Positions 51,112 to 60,030 of a stretch of DNA of 64,000 bases are shown piece by piece. The DNA is taken from positions 270,270 through 334,269 of the forward strand of contig NZ_VLKW01000002.1 of the NCBI RefSeq assembly GCF_007830495.1. The letters run 5' to 3'. Positions within the stretch are counted from its first letter, which is position 1. The number at the start of each line of letters is the position of its first letter. This DNA comes from Pseudoduganella flava (GTDB taxonomy: Bacteria > Pseudomonadota > Gammaproteobacteria > Burkholderiales > Burkholderiaceae_D). The translations under genes were made by a program, and so were the position numbers. The notes beneath the pieces were generated by a model that saw only the letters and a list, made by a program, of their open reading frames with translations, did no database searches and was not told the DNA's origin.

Positions 51112-52118
51112 CAGTGGTACCCCTCGCCGTGCCTGACCTTTCCCCGGAAGACGTAGTAGGACCACGCCGTGTACATCAGGATCACGGGGATGATCGCCAG
51201 CGCGCCGACCAGCGCGAAGCCCTGGCTCTGCGGCGGCGCGGATGCCTGCCAGAGCGTGACCGATGACGGGATCACGTTCGGCCACAGGCTGATGAACAGG
51301 CCCGTATAGCCGAGGAAGACCAGCGCGAGCGCGCACAGGAACGGCATCGTGTCGCCGCCGTGTTTCAGCGCGCGGAACATCAGCCAGGCCACCGCACCGA
51401 CGAGCAGGGGCACCGGCGCGAACAGCACCACGTTCGGGAAGCGGAACCAGCGCGCCGCCACGTCCGGATGGGTCAGCGGCGTCCACAGGCTGACGATCGC
51501 GATGGCGCCCAGCACCGCCCACGTCAGGTAGCCGGCGATGGCGCGGACGCGCTGCTGCAGCGGGCCATCCGTCTTCATCACGAGCCAGGTACTGCCCAGC
51601 AGCGCATAGGTGGCTACCAGACCGGCCCCGACGAACAGCGGAAACGGCGCGATCCAGTCGAGCGGATGGCCGGCGAACGCGCGGCCCCGCACGGGGATTC
51701 CGTCGAGGTAGGCGCCCAGTGCCACACCCTGGAAATAGGTGGCGGTGAACGAGCCCCACGTGAAGGCGCGGTCCCAGAACGGCCGCTCGCGCGCATTGGC
51801 CTTGAAGCGGAACTCGAATGCCACGCCACGGAAGACGAGGCCGATCAGCATCGCGATCAACGGCAGCGCCAGGGCGCTCAGCACGACCGAATACGCCAGC
51901 GGGAACGCGGCCAGCAAGCCCGCACCGCCGAGCACGAGCCACGTCTCATTGCCGTCCCAGACCGGCGCCACCGTATTCATCATCACGTCGCGCTCGGCCT
52001 TCGCGGGGAAGAACGGATACAGCAGGCCGATGCCCAGGTCGAAACCATCCATCACCACGTACATCATCACGCCGAACAGGATGATGACGGCCCAGATCAC
52101 AGCAAGATCGATTCCCAT
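51111..52118 (-). CDS. cioB: Cyanide-insensitive ubiquinol oxidase subunit II
   Basis: 335 residues with about eight to nine hydrophobic helices. Seen: VVMDGFDLGIGLLYPF near the N-terminus and PVWDGNETWLVLGGAGLLAAFPLAYS, both standard for CydB/CioB. It is the partner of subunit I, whose gene ends one base before this start. With subunit I it reduces oxygen with ubiquinol in the inner membrane. Start ATG 52118. Confidence 0.93.
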   Translation of the reverse strand: MGIDLAVIWAVIILFGVMMYVVMDGFDLGIGLLYPFFPAKAERDVMMNTVAPVWDGNETWLVLGGAGLLAAFPLAYSVVLSALALPLIAMLIGLVFRGVAFEFRFKANARERPFWDRAFTWGSFTATYFQGVALGAYLDGIPVRGRAFAGHPLDWIAPFPLFVGAGLVATYALLGSTWLVMKTDGPLQQRVRAIAGYLTWAVLGAIAIVSLWTPLTHPDVAARWFRFPNVVLFAPVPLLVGAVAWLMFRALKHGGDTMPFLCALALVFLGYTGLFISLWPNVIPSSVTLWQASAPPQSQGFALVGALAIIPVILMYTAWSYYVFRGKVRHGEGYH

Positions 52119-52119
52119 G

Positions 52120-53625
52120 TCAGCCTCCCTGTTCCAGGTCGCGGTCGGTGTTGCGGCGCTCCGCGGCCGACAGCGGCCGCATCGGCGTGCGCGGCCGGCC
52201 CGGCCCACCCTGCACCGGATGCTCGCCTTCGCGCAGCACGGGGCCGACGCGGATCAGCCGCATCATGTAGACGATGCCGCTGCCGAAGACGACGCAGTAC
52301 ACCAGCACGAACGCGAGCAGCGTGACGGAGAGCTCGGCGGGGCCATGCGCCGACACGGCATCGGCCGTGCGCAGCAGCCCATAGACGGTCCACGGCTGGC
52401 GCCCGATCTCCGTCGTGTACCATCCCGCCAGGAGCGCGACGATGCCCGCGGGGCCCATCCACAGCGCGCAGCGCAGGAACGGCCGGCTGTCCCACAACCG
52501 GTCGCCACGGCGCAGCCACAGCGCTGTAACGGCCAGCGCGATCATCAGCAGGCCCAGGCCCACCATCAGCCGGAACGACCAGAACACGACGGCCGCATTC
52601 GGGCGATCTTCCGGCGCGAAGTCCTTCAACGCCGGCACGGCGCCGTCGAACGTATGCGTCAGCAGCAGGCTGCCCAGGTGCGGTACTTCGATGCGGTAGC
52701 GCGTTTCCTCGTTGGCCATGTCCGGCATGCCGAACAGGATCAGCGGCGTGCCGTCGGTGCCGTGGTTGTCCCAATGGCCTTCGATGGCGGCAAGCTTCGC
52801 GGGCTGGTGTTCCAGCGTATTGAGGCCATGCAGGTCGCCGACGAAGGCCTGCAGCGGCGCGGCGGCCAGCAGCATCCACAGGCTCATCGAAAACATCTTG
52901 CGGATCGCCGCGTTGTCGTTGCCACGCAAGAGGTGCCAGGCGCCCGACGCCGCCACGAACAGCGCCGTCGCGACGAACGCGGCGATGCCCATGTGCGCCA
53001 GCCGATACGGGAACGACGGGTTGAAGATCACGGCGAACCAGTCGACGGGCACGACCCGGCCGTCGACGATCGCATGACCCTGCGGCGTCTGCATCCAGCT
53101 GTTCGACGCAAGGATCCACGTGGCGGAAACGAGCGTGCCGAGCGCCACCAGCACGGTGGAGGCGAAGTGCAGGTGCGGGCCGACGCGGCGCCAGCCGAAC
53201 AGCATCACGCCGAGGAAGCCCGCTTCGAGGAAGAACGCGGTCAGCACCTCGTAGGCGAGCAGCGGGCCGGTGATGCTGCCGGCGAAATCGGAGAAGGCGC
53301 TCCAGTTCGTGCCGAACTGGTAGGCCATCACGAGACCCGAGACGACGCCCATGCCGAAGTTCACGGCGAAGATCTTCGACCAGAAATGGTACAGGTCGCG
53401 GTACAGCGCATTGTGCGTGCGTAGCCAGCACGCTTCCAGCACGGCGAGAAAACTCGCCAGGCCGATCGTGATGGCGGGGAAGATGATGTGAAAGGAGATG
53501 GTGAAGCCGAACTGGATTCGGGCCAGGTCCAACGCGGATGGGAGCGGGCCGTGCAGCGTACGGCCTGCCAGCAGCAGGGCGAGTACGGCCGTCATCCCCA
53601 ACAGTCTGTTCTGGGTAAGGGTCAT
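52120..53625 (-). CDS. cioA: Cyanide-insensitive (bd-type) ubiquinol oxidase subunit I
   Basis: 501 residues. Seen: [26 protein letters not shown] with the haem His, [41 protein letters not shown], and [18 protein letters not shown]. The quinol loop is short, as in the CioA branch rather than E. coli CydA, hence low cyanide sensitivity is expected. The C-terminal tail (about 465-501) is polar and rich in Arg and Pro. Upstream region 53626-53778 contains a 13-bp tandem repeat. Confidence 0.93.
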   Translation of the reverse strand: MTLTQNRLLGMTAVLALLLAGRTLHGPLPSALDLARIQFGFTISFHIIFPAITIGLASFLAVLEACWLRTHNALYRDLYHFWSKIFAVNFGMGVVSGLVMAYQFGTNWSAFSDFAGSITGPLLAYEVLTAFFLEAGFLGVMLFGWRRVGPHLHFASTVLVALGTLVSATWILASNSWMQTPQGHAIVDGRVVPVDWFAVIFNPSFPYRLAHMGIAAFVATALFVAASGAWHLLRGNDNAAIRKMFSMSLWMLLAAAPLQAFVGDLHGLNTLEHQPAKLAAIEGHWDNHGTDGTPLILFGMPDMANEETRYRIEVPHLGSLLLTHTFDGAVPALKDFAPEDRPNAAVVFWSFRLMVGLGLLMIALAVTALWLRRGDRLWDSRPFLRCALWMGPAGIVALLAGWYTTEIGRQPWTVYGLLRTADAVSAHGPAELSVTLLAFVLVYCVVFGSGIVYMMRLIRVGPVLREGEHPVQGGPGRPRTPMRPLSAAERRNTDRDLEQGG

Positions 53626-53662
53626 GGTGTTCTTCGACAGGTTGGCGTGGACGGCGTGACGC

Positions 53663-53688
53663 GGTGCGTGACGCAGGTGCGTGACGCA
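53663..53688 (-). repeat. Two exact 13-bp tandem repeats upstream of cioA
   Basis: GGTGCGTGACGCA twice in a row (53663-53675, 53676-53688), with a partial third GCGTGACGC just before. It is placed 38 bp upstream of the cioA start, so it may be a repeated protein-binding site. The inner GCGTGACGC is itself nearly palindromic. Confidence 0.6.
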
Positions 53689-53778
53689 GGCGCGACTGCG
53701 CGCGCCGGGCGTGCGGGCACGCGGCGTCCACTGAAAAAGACAAAGCTTCGATTGCGCGCCAGGGCTGGCGCAGCGGCG

Positions 53779-54138
53779 TCAGGCCGGTGGGGCACGTGGC
53801 CAGGCGAACCCCGGCGAGGCAGTGGTGAACAGGGCATGGGTACCGGGGCGCCCGGCCGGTGCGTCGGCGACCAGCGCCGGCGCGACGCGCCGCGTAGGCA
53901 GCGCCATGTCCGGCGTATGCTCGCCGGGGCAGTACAGGCAGTGGTGATGCACGGCCTTCGCCGGTGCTTCCGGCGCACCGTCCAGCCGTACCAGGCGCAC
54001 ACCGCCGGCACCGCACACTTCGGCGAAAACCGCCGTGCGGGCCGCGAGGTGCCGCAGCGCCGGCGCGAAGACGGCCAGCAGCAGCGCGCAGGACACGACG
54101 CAGGCGATCCAGATCCGATGGCGGCGATGCAGGTACAT
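53779..54138 (-). CDS. DUF2946 family protein
   Basis: 119 residues. Seen: N-terminal signal/anchor helix ([24 protein letters not shown]) and a HHHCLYCPG motif at about 64-72, the conserved His/Cys cluster of DUF2946, likely for copper or another metal. It is upstream of cioAB on the same strand with 153 bp between, so a role in oxidase metal supply is possible but unproven. The C-terminus is Pro-rich. Confidence 0.75.
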   Translation of the reverse strand: MYLHRRHRIWIACVVSCALLLAVFAPALRHLAARTAVFAEVCGAGGVRLVRLDGAPEAPAKAVHHHCLYCPGEHTPDMALPTRRVAPALVADAPAGRPGTHALFTTASPGFAWPRAPPA

Positions 54139-54249
54139 GCGGGTATTGTAGGATCAACGCCGCGCGACATTCGTGGACAAATTGTCTTAGCCGGAGCGTC
54201 CCGTTTTCTGCGCTATCATTGCCTTTCTTCCAACCTGAAGGAGGCAAGC

Positions 54250-54831
54250 ATGGCAGCAAAAACCATTCTGTTCCTGACCGGTGATTTCGCCGAGGACTAC
54301 GAAACGATGGTGCCGTTCCAGGCGCTGCAGGCCGTCGGCCACACGGTGCATGCGGTGTGCCCCGGCAAGCGGGCAGGCGAGACGATCAAGACGGCGATCC
54401 ACGATTTCGAGGGCGACCAGACCTACACGGAAAAGCCCGGCCACCACTTCACGCTGAACGCCGATTTCGACGACGTCGAGGTGGCGCGCTACGATGCGCT
54501 GGCGATCGCCGGCGGCCGCGCGCCCGAGTACCTGCGGCTGAACCCGCGCGTCATCGAGATCGTGCGCCAGTTCGCCGACAGCGGCAAGCCGATCGCCGCC
54601 GTGTGCCATGGCGCGCAGGTGCTGGCGGCGGCCGACGTGATCCGCGGCCGCCGCATCTCATGCTATCCGGCGTGCTCGCCCGAGGTGAAGCTGGCGGGTG
54701 CCGAGTATGCGGACATCGCCGTCGATGCCGCCGTCACGGATGGCCAGTTCGTCACGGCCCCCGCATGGCCCGCGCATCCGCAGTGGCTGAAGCAGTTCCT
54801 GCAGAAGCTGGGCACGGAGATAAAGCTCTGA
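54250..54831 (+). CDS. DJ-1/PfpI-family protein (YhbO-like)
   Basis: 193 residues. Seen: [23 protein letters not shown] with the conserved Glu15, and Cys119-His120 ([10 protein letters not shown]). The class is related to PfpI/YhbO deglycase- or protease-like proteins and acts in the cytoplasm. It is not close in sequence to the DJ-1 protein at 38431. GGAGG at 54239 lies before ATG 54250. No operon partner. Confidence 0.88.
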   Translation: MAAKTILFLTGDFAEDYETMVPFQALQAVGHTVHAVCPGKRAGETIKTAIHDFEGDQTYTEKPGHHFTLNADFDDVEVARYDALAIAGGRAPEYLRLNPRVIEIVRQFADSGKPIAAVCHGAQVLAAADVIRGRRISCYPACSPEVKLAGAEYADIAVDAAVTDGQFVTAPAWPAHPQWLKQFLQKLGTEIKL

Positions 54832-54884
54832 CCGCGTCAAGCTCTGACTGCGTCAAGTTGTAATGTGAGACGGCACGCGCCGGC

Positions 54885-55727
54885 TCAGGCACCGAGCTGC
54901 GGCGCGTGCCAGCGCAGGTGGTCTTCGACGAATGTCGAGATGAAGTAATAACCGTGGTCATAGCCGGCGTGCCGCCGCAACGTCAGCGGCTGGCCCGCCT
55001 GCGCGCACGCGGCCTCGAACGCTTCCGGGTACAGCTGTTCGGCGAGGAATTTGTCGGCCAGGCCCTGGTCGACCAGGATGCCGTTCGGGAAGGGCGCGCG
55101 CAGCTTGCCCATCAGTGCCGTCGCATCGTGCTGCGCCCACGCGGTTTCGTCGCCGCCGAGGTAGCCCGTGAAGGCCTTGCGGCCCCAGGGGCACTGCATC
55201 GGCGCGGCGATCGGCGCGAATGCCGAGACGGACTTGAATGCATCCGGCCGGCGCAGCGCCAGGGTCAGTGCGCCATGCCCGCCCATCGAATGGCCGAAGA
55301 TGCCGATGCGCGCAGGATCGATCGGCAGCTCGGCCGTGACGAGCTCGCGCAGTTCGTGGATGTGGCTCTCCATCCGGTAATGCGTGGACCATGGCGCCTG
55401 CGTCGCGTCGAGATAAAAGCCGGCGCCGACGCCGAAGTCCCAGGCATCCGTCTCGCCCGGTACGCCGGCGCCGCGCGGGCTCGTGTCCGGCGCGATGAGG
55501 GCGACGCCCAGTTCGGCCGCCACGCGCTGGGCGCCGGCCTTCATCATGAACGTCTCTTCGGTGCAGGTCAGGCCCGCCAGGTAGAACAGGGCGGGCAGGC
55601 GCGCGTCTGACACATGCGCCGGCAGGAAGACGGAAAAGCGCATCGGCAGGCCGATCGCGTGCGAGTCGTGCTTGTAGAAGCGCTGCACACCGCCGAAGCA
55701 CGCGTGCTCGCTGACCAGTTCCAGCAT
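54885..55727 (-). CDS. fghA: S-formylglutathione hydrolase
   Basis: 280 residues. Seen: PALFYLAGLTCTEETFMMKAGAQ, nucleophile Ser147 (GHSMGGHGAL), DQGLADKFL, and GYDHGYYFI with the catalytic His. Hydrolyses S-formylglutathione to formate and glutathione, the last step of glutathione-linked formaldehyde detoxification. The usual partner, the glutathione-dependent formaldehyde dehydrogenase, is not adjacent. Start ATG 55727. Confidence 0.93.
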   Translation of the reverse strand: MLELVSEHACFGGVQRFYKHDSHAIGLPMRFSVFLPAHVSDARLPALFYLAGLTCTEETFMMKAGAQRVAAELGVALIAPDTSPRGAGVPGETDAWDFGVGAGFYLDATQAPWSTHYRMESHIHELRELVTAELPIDPARIGIFGHSMGGHGALTLALRRPDAFKSVSAFAPIAAPMQCPWGRKAFTGYLGGDETAWAQHDATALMGKLRAPFPNGILVDQGLADKFLAEQLYPEAFEAACAQAGQPLTLRRHAGYDHGYYFISTFVEDHLRWHAPQLGA

Positions 55728-55854
55728 CGGGTTCCCCTTGGCAAATTGATCATTGACCGCATTGTACTGTGGACACGGCAGGTGTGCGACGCAATCGGGG
55801 AACTTGCTATACAGTCATTACGGATGAGTTTTTCTTGCACCTGAGGCCGAATTA

Positions 55855-55891
55855 AATTACATTCCGCAATTACATTTACGCAAATGTAATT
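55855..55891 (+). promoter_or_regulatory. Three AATTACATT half-sites upstream of the CPA2 antiporter
   Basis: AATTACATT (55855-55863), AATTACATTT (55868-55877) and the inverted AAATGTAATT (55882-55891). Two direct copies 13 bp apart and a perfect 10-bp dyad. AT-rich and 50 bp before the start at 55940. Confidence 0.55.
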
Positions 55892-55939
55892 TCTGCCGAT
55901 CCTGCCCGGCCAAGTTTTTCTCAAATAGGAGGAGCCCCA

Positions 55940-57118
55940 ATGCCAGATTTCCTGGTTATCTCGGCCGACTTAGCGTGGCCGCTCGCTGTGTTGCTGGCCT
56001 GGCTGGCCGGCGAATTCATTCATCGCTGGACCGCGCTGCCGCGCATCAGTGTCTACGGCCTCGTCGGCTTCCTGTGCGCGCAGGCGTTCCCCGACCTGTT
56101 CGCCACCGAATCGAACAGCCCCGTGCTGGTGCTGGCGAACGTCGCGTTCGGCCTGATCCTGTTCGAGCTCGGTTATCGCGTCAACTTGCGCTGGTTGCGC
56201 GTCAATCCGTGGGTGGCCGTCAGCGGCCTCGTTGAAACGTTCGTCACGTTCGGCGTCGTCTACCTGATCGCCTTGCAGTTCAGCCTGCCGTCATTGACGG
56301 CGCTGCTGCTGGCATCGCTGGCGATGTCGACGTCGCCCGTCGGCGTGCTGCGCGTCGTCAACGAGCAGCGCAGCTCGGGGCAGGCGACCGAGCGCGTGCT
56401 GCACCTCGTCGCGTTGAATTCCGTGCTGGCCGTGCTGACGTTCAAGGTGATCGTCGGCTTCTGGGTGTTCGAGACGTCCGGCAGCCTGACGCAGGCGATC
56501 TCGCACAGCGCGTTCGAACTGGTCATGTCCGCGCTGATCGGCGCGATCCCCGGCATGGTGGTGCCGGCCGTGCTGCGCCACCTGGGCAACCTGGCGCGCG
56601 AAGGCACGCTGGCGTTCGCGCTGGTGGTCGTGATCCTCGTCGCGATCACGTATTCGTCCGGCCTGTCGCCGGTGCTGGCCACCTTGGCGTTCGGCCTGAC
56701 GGCGCGCCACCGCCGCGTGACGTTCACGCGCACGCAGCGCAACTTCGGCGCGATCGGCGAGCTGCTGACGATCCTGCTGTTCGTGTTTGCCGTGTCGACG
56801 CTGTCGTGGGCGAACGTCGTCAATGGCGGCCTGCTGGCCTTCGTGCTGCTGCTGGCCCGCTTCGCCGTGAAGACGGCGGGCGTGGCGGCGTTCTCGCACC
56901 TGTCCGGCATCTCGTGGAAGAAGGGGCTCGCGTCCGGCATGGCGCTGGCGCCGATGTCGGTGTTCGTCGTGCTGCTGCTGGAGCAGACCAAGAACGCCGG
57001 CATCGTGCTGATCGACGAACTGGCGGCGGTGGCCGCGATGACGCTGTTCATGGAAGTGATCGGCCCGATCATTACGCAACGCGCGCTGATCTGGGCGCGC
57101 GAAACGACGCAGGAGTAA
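55940..57118 (+). CDS. CPA2-family cation:proton antiporter
   Basis: 392 residues with about twelve hydrophobic helices and no TrkA-N or RCK domain at the C-terminus, unlike KefB/KefC. Seen: ISVYGLVGFLCAQAF, ANVAFGLILFELGYRVNLRWLR, LASLAMSTSPVGVLRVVNE, and LAPMSVFVVLLLEQ. It is likely an inner-membrane K+ or Na+/H+ exchanger. AGGAGG sits ten bases before the ATG. Followed nine bases later by the YbdK ligase gene. Confidence 0.88.
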   Translation: MPDFLVISADLAWPLAVLLAWLAGEFIHRWTALPRISVYGLVGFLCAQAFPDLFATESNSPVLVLANVAFGLILFELGYRVNLRWLRVNPWVAVSGLVETFVTFGVVYLIALQFSLPSLTALLLASLAMSTSPVGVLRVVNEQRSSGQATERVLHLVALNSVLAVLTFKVIVGFWVFETSGSLTQAISHSAFELVMSALIGAIPGMVVPAVLRHLGNLAREGTLAFALVVVILVAITYSSGLSPVLATLAFGLTARHRRVTFTRTQRNFGAIGELLTILLFVFAVSTLSWANVVNGGLLAFVLLLARFAVKTAGVAAFSHLSGISWKKGLASGMALAPMSVFVVLLLEQTKNAGIVLIDELAAVAAMTLFMEVIGPIITQRALIWARETTQE

Positions 57119-57127
57119 GGAGCAAGC

Positions 57128-58249
57128 ATGGCACTGGAACCATTCAAGGCATCGACGCCGCTGACGATGGGCGTCGAACTGGAGCTGCAGCTGGTCAGCT
57201 TCTCGGACTACGACCTCACGGCGTCGAGCCCGGACCTGCTGCACCTGCTGGCGAAAAAGCCGTTCCCCGGCCACGTGACGCCGGAGATCACGGAGAGCAT
57301 GATCGAGATTAACAGCGACGTGCACACCAAGCACACGGAACTGCTGGCGCAGCTGCACGAGATCCGCGACACGCTGGTGGATGCGGCCGAAAGGCTCAAC
57401 ATCGGCATCTGTGGCGGCGGCACGCACCCGTTCCAGAAATGGGTCGAGCGGCGCATCTTCGAGAAGCCCCGCTTCAAGGAGGTGTCGGCGCTGTACGGCT
57501 ACCTGGCCAAGCAGTTCACCGTGTTCGGCCAGCACGTGCACATCGGCACGGGCAATGGCGACGACGCGCTGTTCCTGCTGCACTCGCTGTCGCGCTACCT
57601 GCCGCACTTCATCGCGCTGTCCGCGTCGTCGCCGTTCGTGCAGGGCGGCGACACGCTGTTCAACTCGGCGCGCCTGAACTCCGTGTTCGCGTTCCCGATG
57701 AGCGGGCGGGCGCCGTTCCTGCTGTCGTGGGACGAGTTCTCGAACGGCTTCTTCGCGAAGATGGAGCACACGGGCGTCATCAAGAGCATGAAGGACTTCT
57801 ACTGGGACATCCGGCCGAAGCCCGAATACGGCACGATCGAGCTGCGCGTGTGCGACACGCCGCTGACGGTGGAACGAGCGGCCGCGCTGGCGTCCTACCT
57901 GCAGGCGCTGTGCGCCTACCTGCTGGACCGCAAGGAAGAAGCACCCGCGGAGGACGACTACCTGGTCTACAACTACAACCGCTTCCAGGCCTGCCGCTTC
58001 GGGCTGGACGGCACGATCGTCCACCCGAAAACCTATGAAAGCCTGTCGCTGCGCGAAGACATCCTGACGACCTTGCGCCGGATGGACCCGTACGCGGAAC
58101 GCCTGGGCGGCTCGGCGGCGCTGAACCACCTGATGCAGGTGACGCACGTGGGCAGCGACGCGCAGTACCTGCGCGACCAGTACGCGGCCAGCGGCAGTGT
58201 GGAGGGGATTGTCGATGCGGCGGTGCAGCGGTTCCGCGGGCGGCATTGA
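57128..58249 (+). CDS. ybdK: YbdK-family carboxylate-amine (glutamate-cysteine) ligase
   Basis: 373 residues. Seen: [69 protein letters not shown], and [17 protein letters not shown], the glutamate-cysteine-ligase-type ATP-binding site. E. coli YbdK has weak gamma-glutamylcysteine synthetase activity; the natural substrate is unsettled. It is in one operon with the CPA2 antiporter and convergent with a gamma-glutamyl hydrolase, so a gamma-glutamyl compound may link them. Confidence 0.92.
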   Translation: MALEPFKASTPLTMGVELELQLVSFSDYDLTASSPDLLHLLAKKPFPGHVTPEITESMIEINSDVHTKHTELLAQLHEIRDTLVDAAERLNIGICGGGTHPFQKWVERRIFEKPRFKEVSALYGYLAKQFTVFGQHVHIGTGNGDDALFLLHSLSRYLPHFIALSASSPFVQGGDTLFNSARLNSVFAFPMSGRAPFLLSWDEFSNGFFAKMEHTGVIKSMKDFYWDIRPKPEYGTIELRVCDTPLTVERAAALASYLQALCAYLLDRKEEAPAEDDYLVYNYNRFQACRFGLDGTIVHPKTYESLSLREDILTTLRRMDPYAERLGGSAALNHLMQVTHVGSDAQYLRDQYAASGSVEGIVDAAVQRFRGRH

Positions 58250-58281
58250 TCTGCTGACGCCGCGGGTTGCCGGCGCTTGTT

Positions 58282-58345
58282 AACCCAACGGCATAACCCT
58301 GGGGTCAGACCCGGCGGGTCTGACCCCGGCATTTGCCTCTGGGTT
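58282..58345. repeat. REP-like palindrome, GGGGTC family type A
   Basis: Inner arms GGGGTCAGACCC (58301-58312) and GGGTCTGACCCC (58316-58327) around GGC; outer AACCCA (58282-58287) and TGGGTT (58340-58345). Same layout as 6813-6873. Between convergent ybdK and C26 genes. Confidence 0.78.
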
Positions 58346-58376
58346 CAACGCCGTTCCTGGCTCGCTGGCAAGAACA

Positions 58377-58389
58377 GGTGTCAGACACC
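58377..58389. repeat. Short dyad GGTGTCAGACACC
   Basis: Six-base arms around one central base, five bases past the stop of the C26 gene. On the minus strand it is preceded by TGAAAATC, so it may be part of that transcript's end. Confidence 0.5.
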
Positions 58390-58394
58390 GATTT

Positions 58395-59342
58395 TCAGAA
58401 ACGCGTCTCCCGCGCCACGCGCAGGAAGTTATCGAGGATCCCCGTGCAGTCCAGCAGCTCCTCGCCGCCGGCGCGGTGGAATTCGGGGTGCCATTGCAGG
58501 CCCATCACGAACGGCGCCTTGCGGTAGCGGATTGCTTCGATCATCTGGTCCGGAACGGACAACGCTTCCACTTCCATGTCGCGGCCCAGCGTCTTCACCG
58601 CCTGGTGGTGGATCGAGTTGACGACGCCGCCGGCCCGTTCGCGGAACAGCTTGGACAGCGACGAGCCGGGTGGGAACATGATCTCGTGGCGGTGCCGGTC
58701 GTAGTCGTCGTGCACGTGGGGCAGGGCGGTCGGCACGTCGGTGGCGATGTCCTGGTACAACGTGCCGCCGAACGCCACGTTGATCAGCTGGCAGCCGCGG
58801 CAGATGCCCAGCACCGGTTTGCCCGCCTCGACGAATTCATGCAGCAGTTCCAGCTCGTACATGTCGCGGGCGCGGTCGCCGCCCCATTCGGGCCGGGTCG
58901 GCGATTCCGAATAGGTTTGCGGCGACACGTCGGCGCCGCCCTGCAGCACCAGTCCATCGAGGTGGCGGGCGTAGTCGCGCAGGCGGATGTTCGACGGGTG
59001 CAGCAGCCCGTTCGTGTTCACCGTCGGGATCATGAACACCAGCACGTCGCGCGACATCACCCAGTGCGCGATCGACTCTTCCAGGTATTGCAGGTTCTTG
59101 CTGCGCAGGCCCGTCGACCCGGGTTCGGGATGGAAGATGCGCGCCGAGATGCCGATCCGTAAGGGGCGCTGCATCACGTGCCGCGACAGCGAGGCGGCGA
59201 TGCGCTGGTACCGCGCGCGCAGCACGCGGCCCCACAGCGAAAACACGGAGTCGCCCGGATCGAGGTAGCGTGGCGTATCGTCCTTGCGGCGGCTGAACTC
59301 CCGGTCCACCCCGCGCCGTTCCTGCCGGCGCTCGTCTGTCAT
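58395..59342 (-). CDS. Class I glutamine amidotransferase-like gamma-glutamyl hydrolase (peptidase C26)
   Basis: 315 residues. Seen: LVLQGGADVSPQTYSE, Cys181 nucleophile (VLGICRGCQLINVAFGGTLYQD), and GLQWHPEFH with the catalytic His and Glu. It hydrolyses gamma-glutamyl amides, as PuuD does for gamma-glutamyl-GABA. An extra polar N-terminus (about 1-58) is unusual for the family. It follows the MarR gene by 11 bases on the same strand, and may be controlled by it. Confidence 0.9.
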   Translation of the reverse strand: MTDERRQERRGVDREFSRRKDDTPRYLDPGDSVFSLWGRVLRARYQRIAASLSRHVMQRPLRIGISARIFHPEPGSTGLRSKNLQYLEESIAHWVMSRDVLVFMIPTVNTNGLLHPSNIRLRDYARHLDGLVLQGGADVSPQTYSESPTRPEWGGDRARDMYELELLHEFVEAGKPVLGICRGCQLINVAFGGTLYQDIATDVPTALPHVHDDYDRHRHEIMFPPGSSLSKLFRERAGGVVNSIHHQAVKTLGRDMEVEALSVPDQMIEAIRYRKAPFVMGLQWHPEFHRAGGEELLDCTGILDNFLRVARETRF

Positions 59343-59353
59343 GGTTCGTCTTT

Positions 59354-59863
59354 CTACATGGTGAAGGGCATCGGCTGCAGGCCGAATCCTTCGTCGAGGA
59401 CTTCGATCGATTCCAGGAGGCCCTGCAGGCCCGCGTTCAAGTTGGCCAGGTCGGCCTCGTCCAACTTTGCCAGCGCTTCCGGCAGCAGGCCGCGCGCGGG
59501 TTTCGGCGCGGCCGCCAGCAAGGTGGCGCCGGCATCGGACAGTGCCAGTTTTACCACACGTGCATCATCCGGGTCGCGCGTTTTGACGACGTAGCCCTTG
59601 CGTACCAGCCCTTCGAGCAGGTTGCTCGTCGTCGTTTGTGCGATCGCCAGGCGCGCCGTGATCTGCCCGACGCGCAGGTGCGGCGTATCGGCCAGCTCCT
59701 GCATGATCCACAGCTGCGCGCCGTTGACGCCGCACTGCTTCTCGATCCACAGCGAATGCCGCTGGGCCGCCCGGATCACGATGCGCAGCTTTTGCAGCGC
59801 TTCGAGGTCCGCTGCCGGCGCACCGGCCGGCGCGGCCTTGCCGCCTTGTCTGCTGCTCCCCAT
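59354..59863 (-). CDS. MarR-family transcriptional regulator
   Basis: 169 residues. Seen: winged helix about 50-125 with LRVGQITARLAIAQTTTSNLLEGLVRKGYVVKTRDPDDARVVKLALSDAG, flanked by dimerisation helices. First gene before the C26 hydrolase. A GTGAAA/TTTCAC dyad at 59885-59914 lies 22 bp before its start and overlaps a perfect TATAAT on the opposite strand, so it may repress both directions. Ligand unknown. Confidence 0.9.
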   Translation of the reverse strand: MGSSRQGGKAAPAGAPAADLEALQKLRIVIRAAQRHSLWIEKQCGVNGAQLWIMQELADTPHLRVGQITARLAIAQTTTSNLLEGLVRKGYVVKTRDPDDARVVKLALSDAGATLLAAAPKPARGLLPEALAKLDEADLANLNAGLQGLLESIEVLDEGFGLQPMPFTM

Positions 59864-59884
59864 TCCATCTCCCTGAATTGTGGT

Positions 59885-59914
59885 GTGAAAACATTTTTAG
59901 GAATATAATTTCAC
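59885..59914. promoter_or_regulatory. MarR operator candidate with divergent -10
   Basis: GTGAAA (59885-59890) and TTTCAC (59909-59914) form an 18-bp-spaced dyad. Plus-strand TATAAT (59904-59909) is a perfect -10 for the gene at 60031; no clear -35. Confidence 0.5.
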
Positions 59915-60030
59915 CGTGTTCCTTTGCGGATCGGTGTTTGTCCTGAACGCATGGGGATGCCGATTGGTTTACTCAGCAACGCGGCAGCCGCGCCGCCACC
60001 CGGGCGTACGCCCATCCCGACGACGGAAAA

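Noticed and set aside
54832..54884. Short direct repeat GCGTCAAG between the DJ-1 and fghA genes
   Set aside because: Only two copies of eight bases; too short to call a feature.
59916..60030. A GTG-started reading frame before the small protein gene
   Set aside because: Arg-rich, no Shine-Dalgarno, and it runs on through the antisense and out-of-frame parts of recognised genes.
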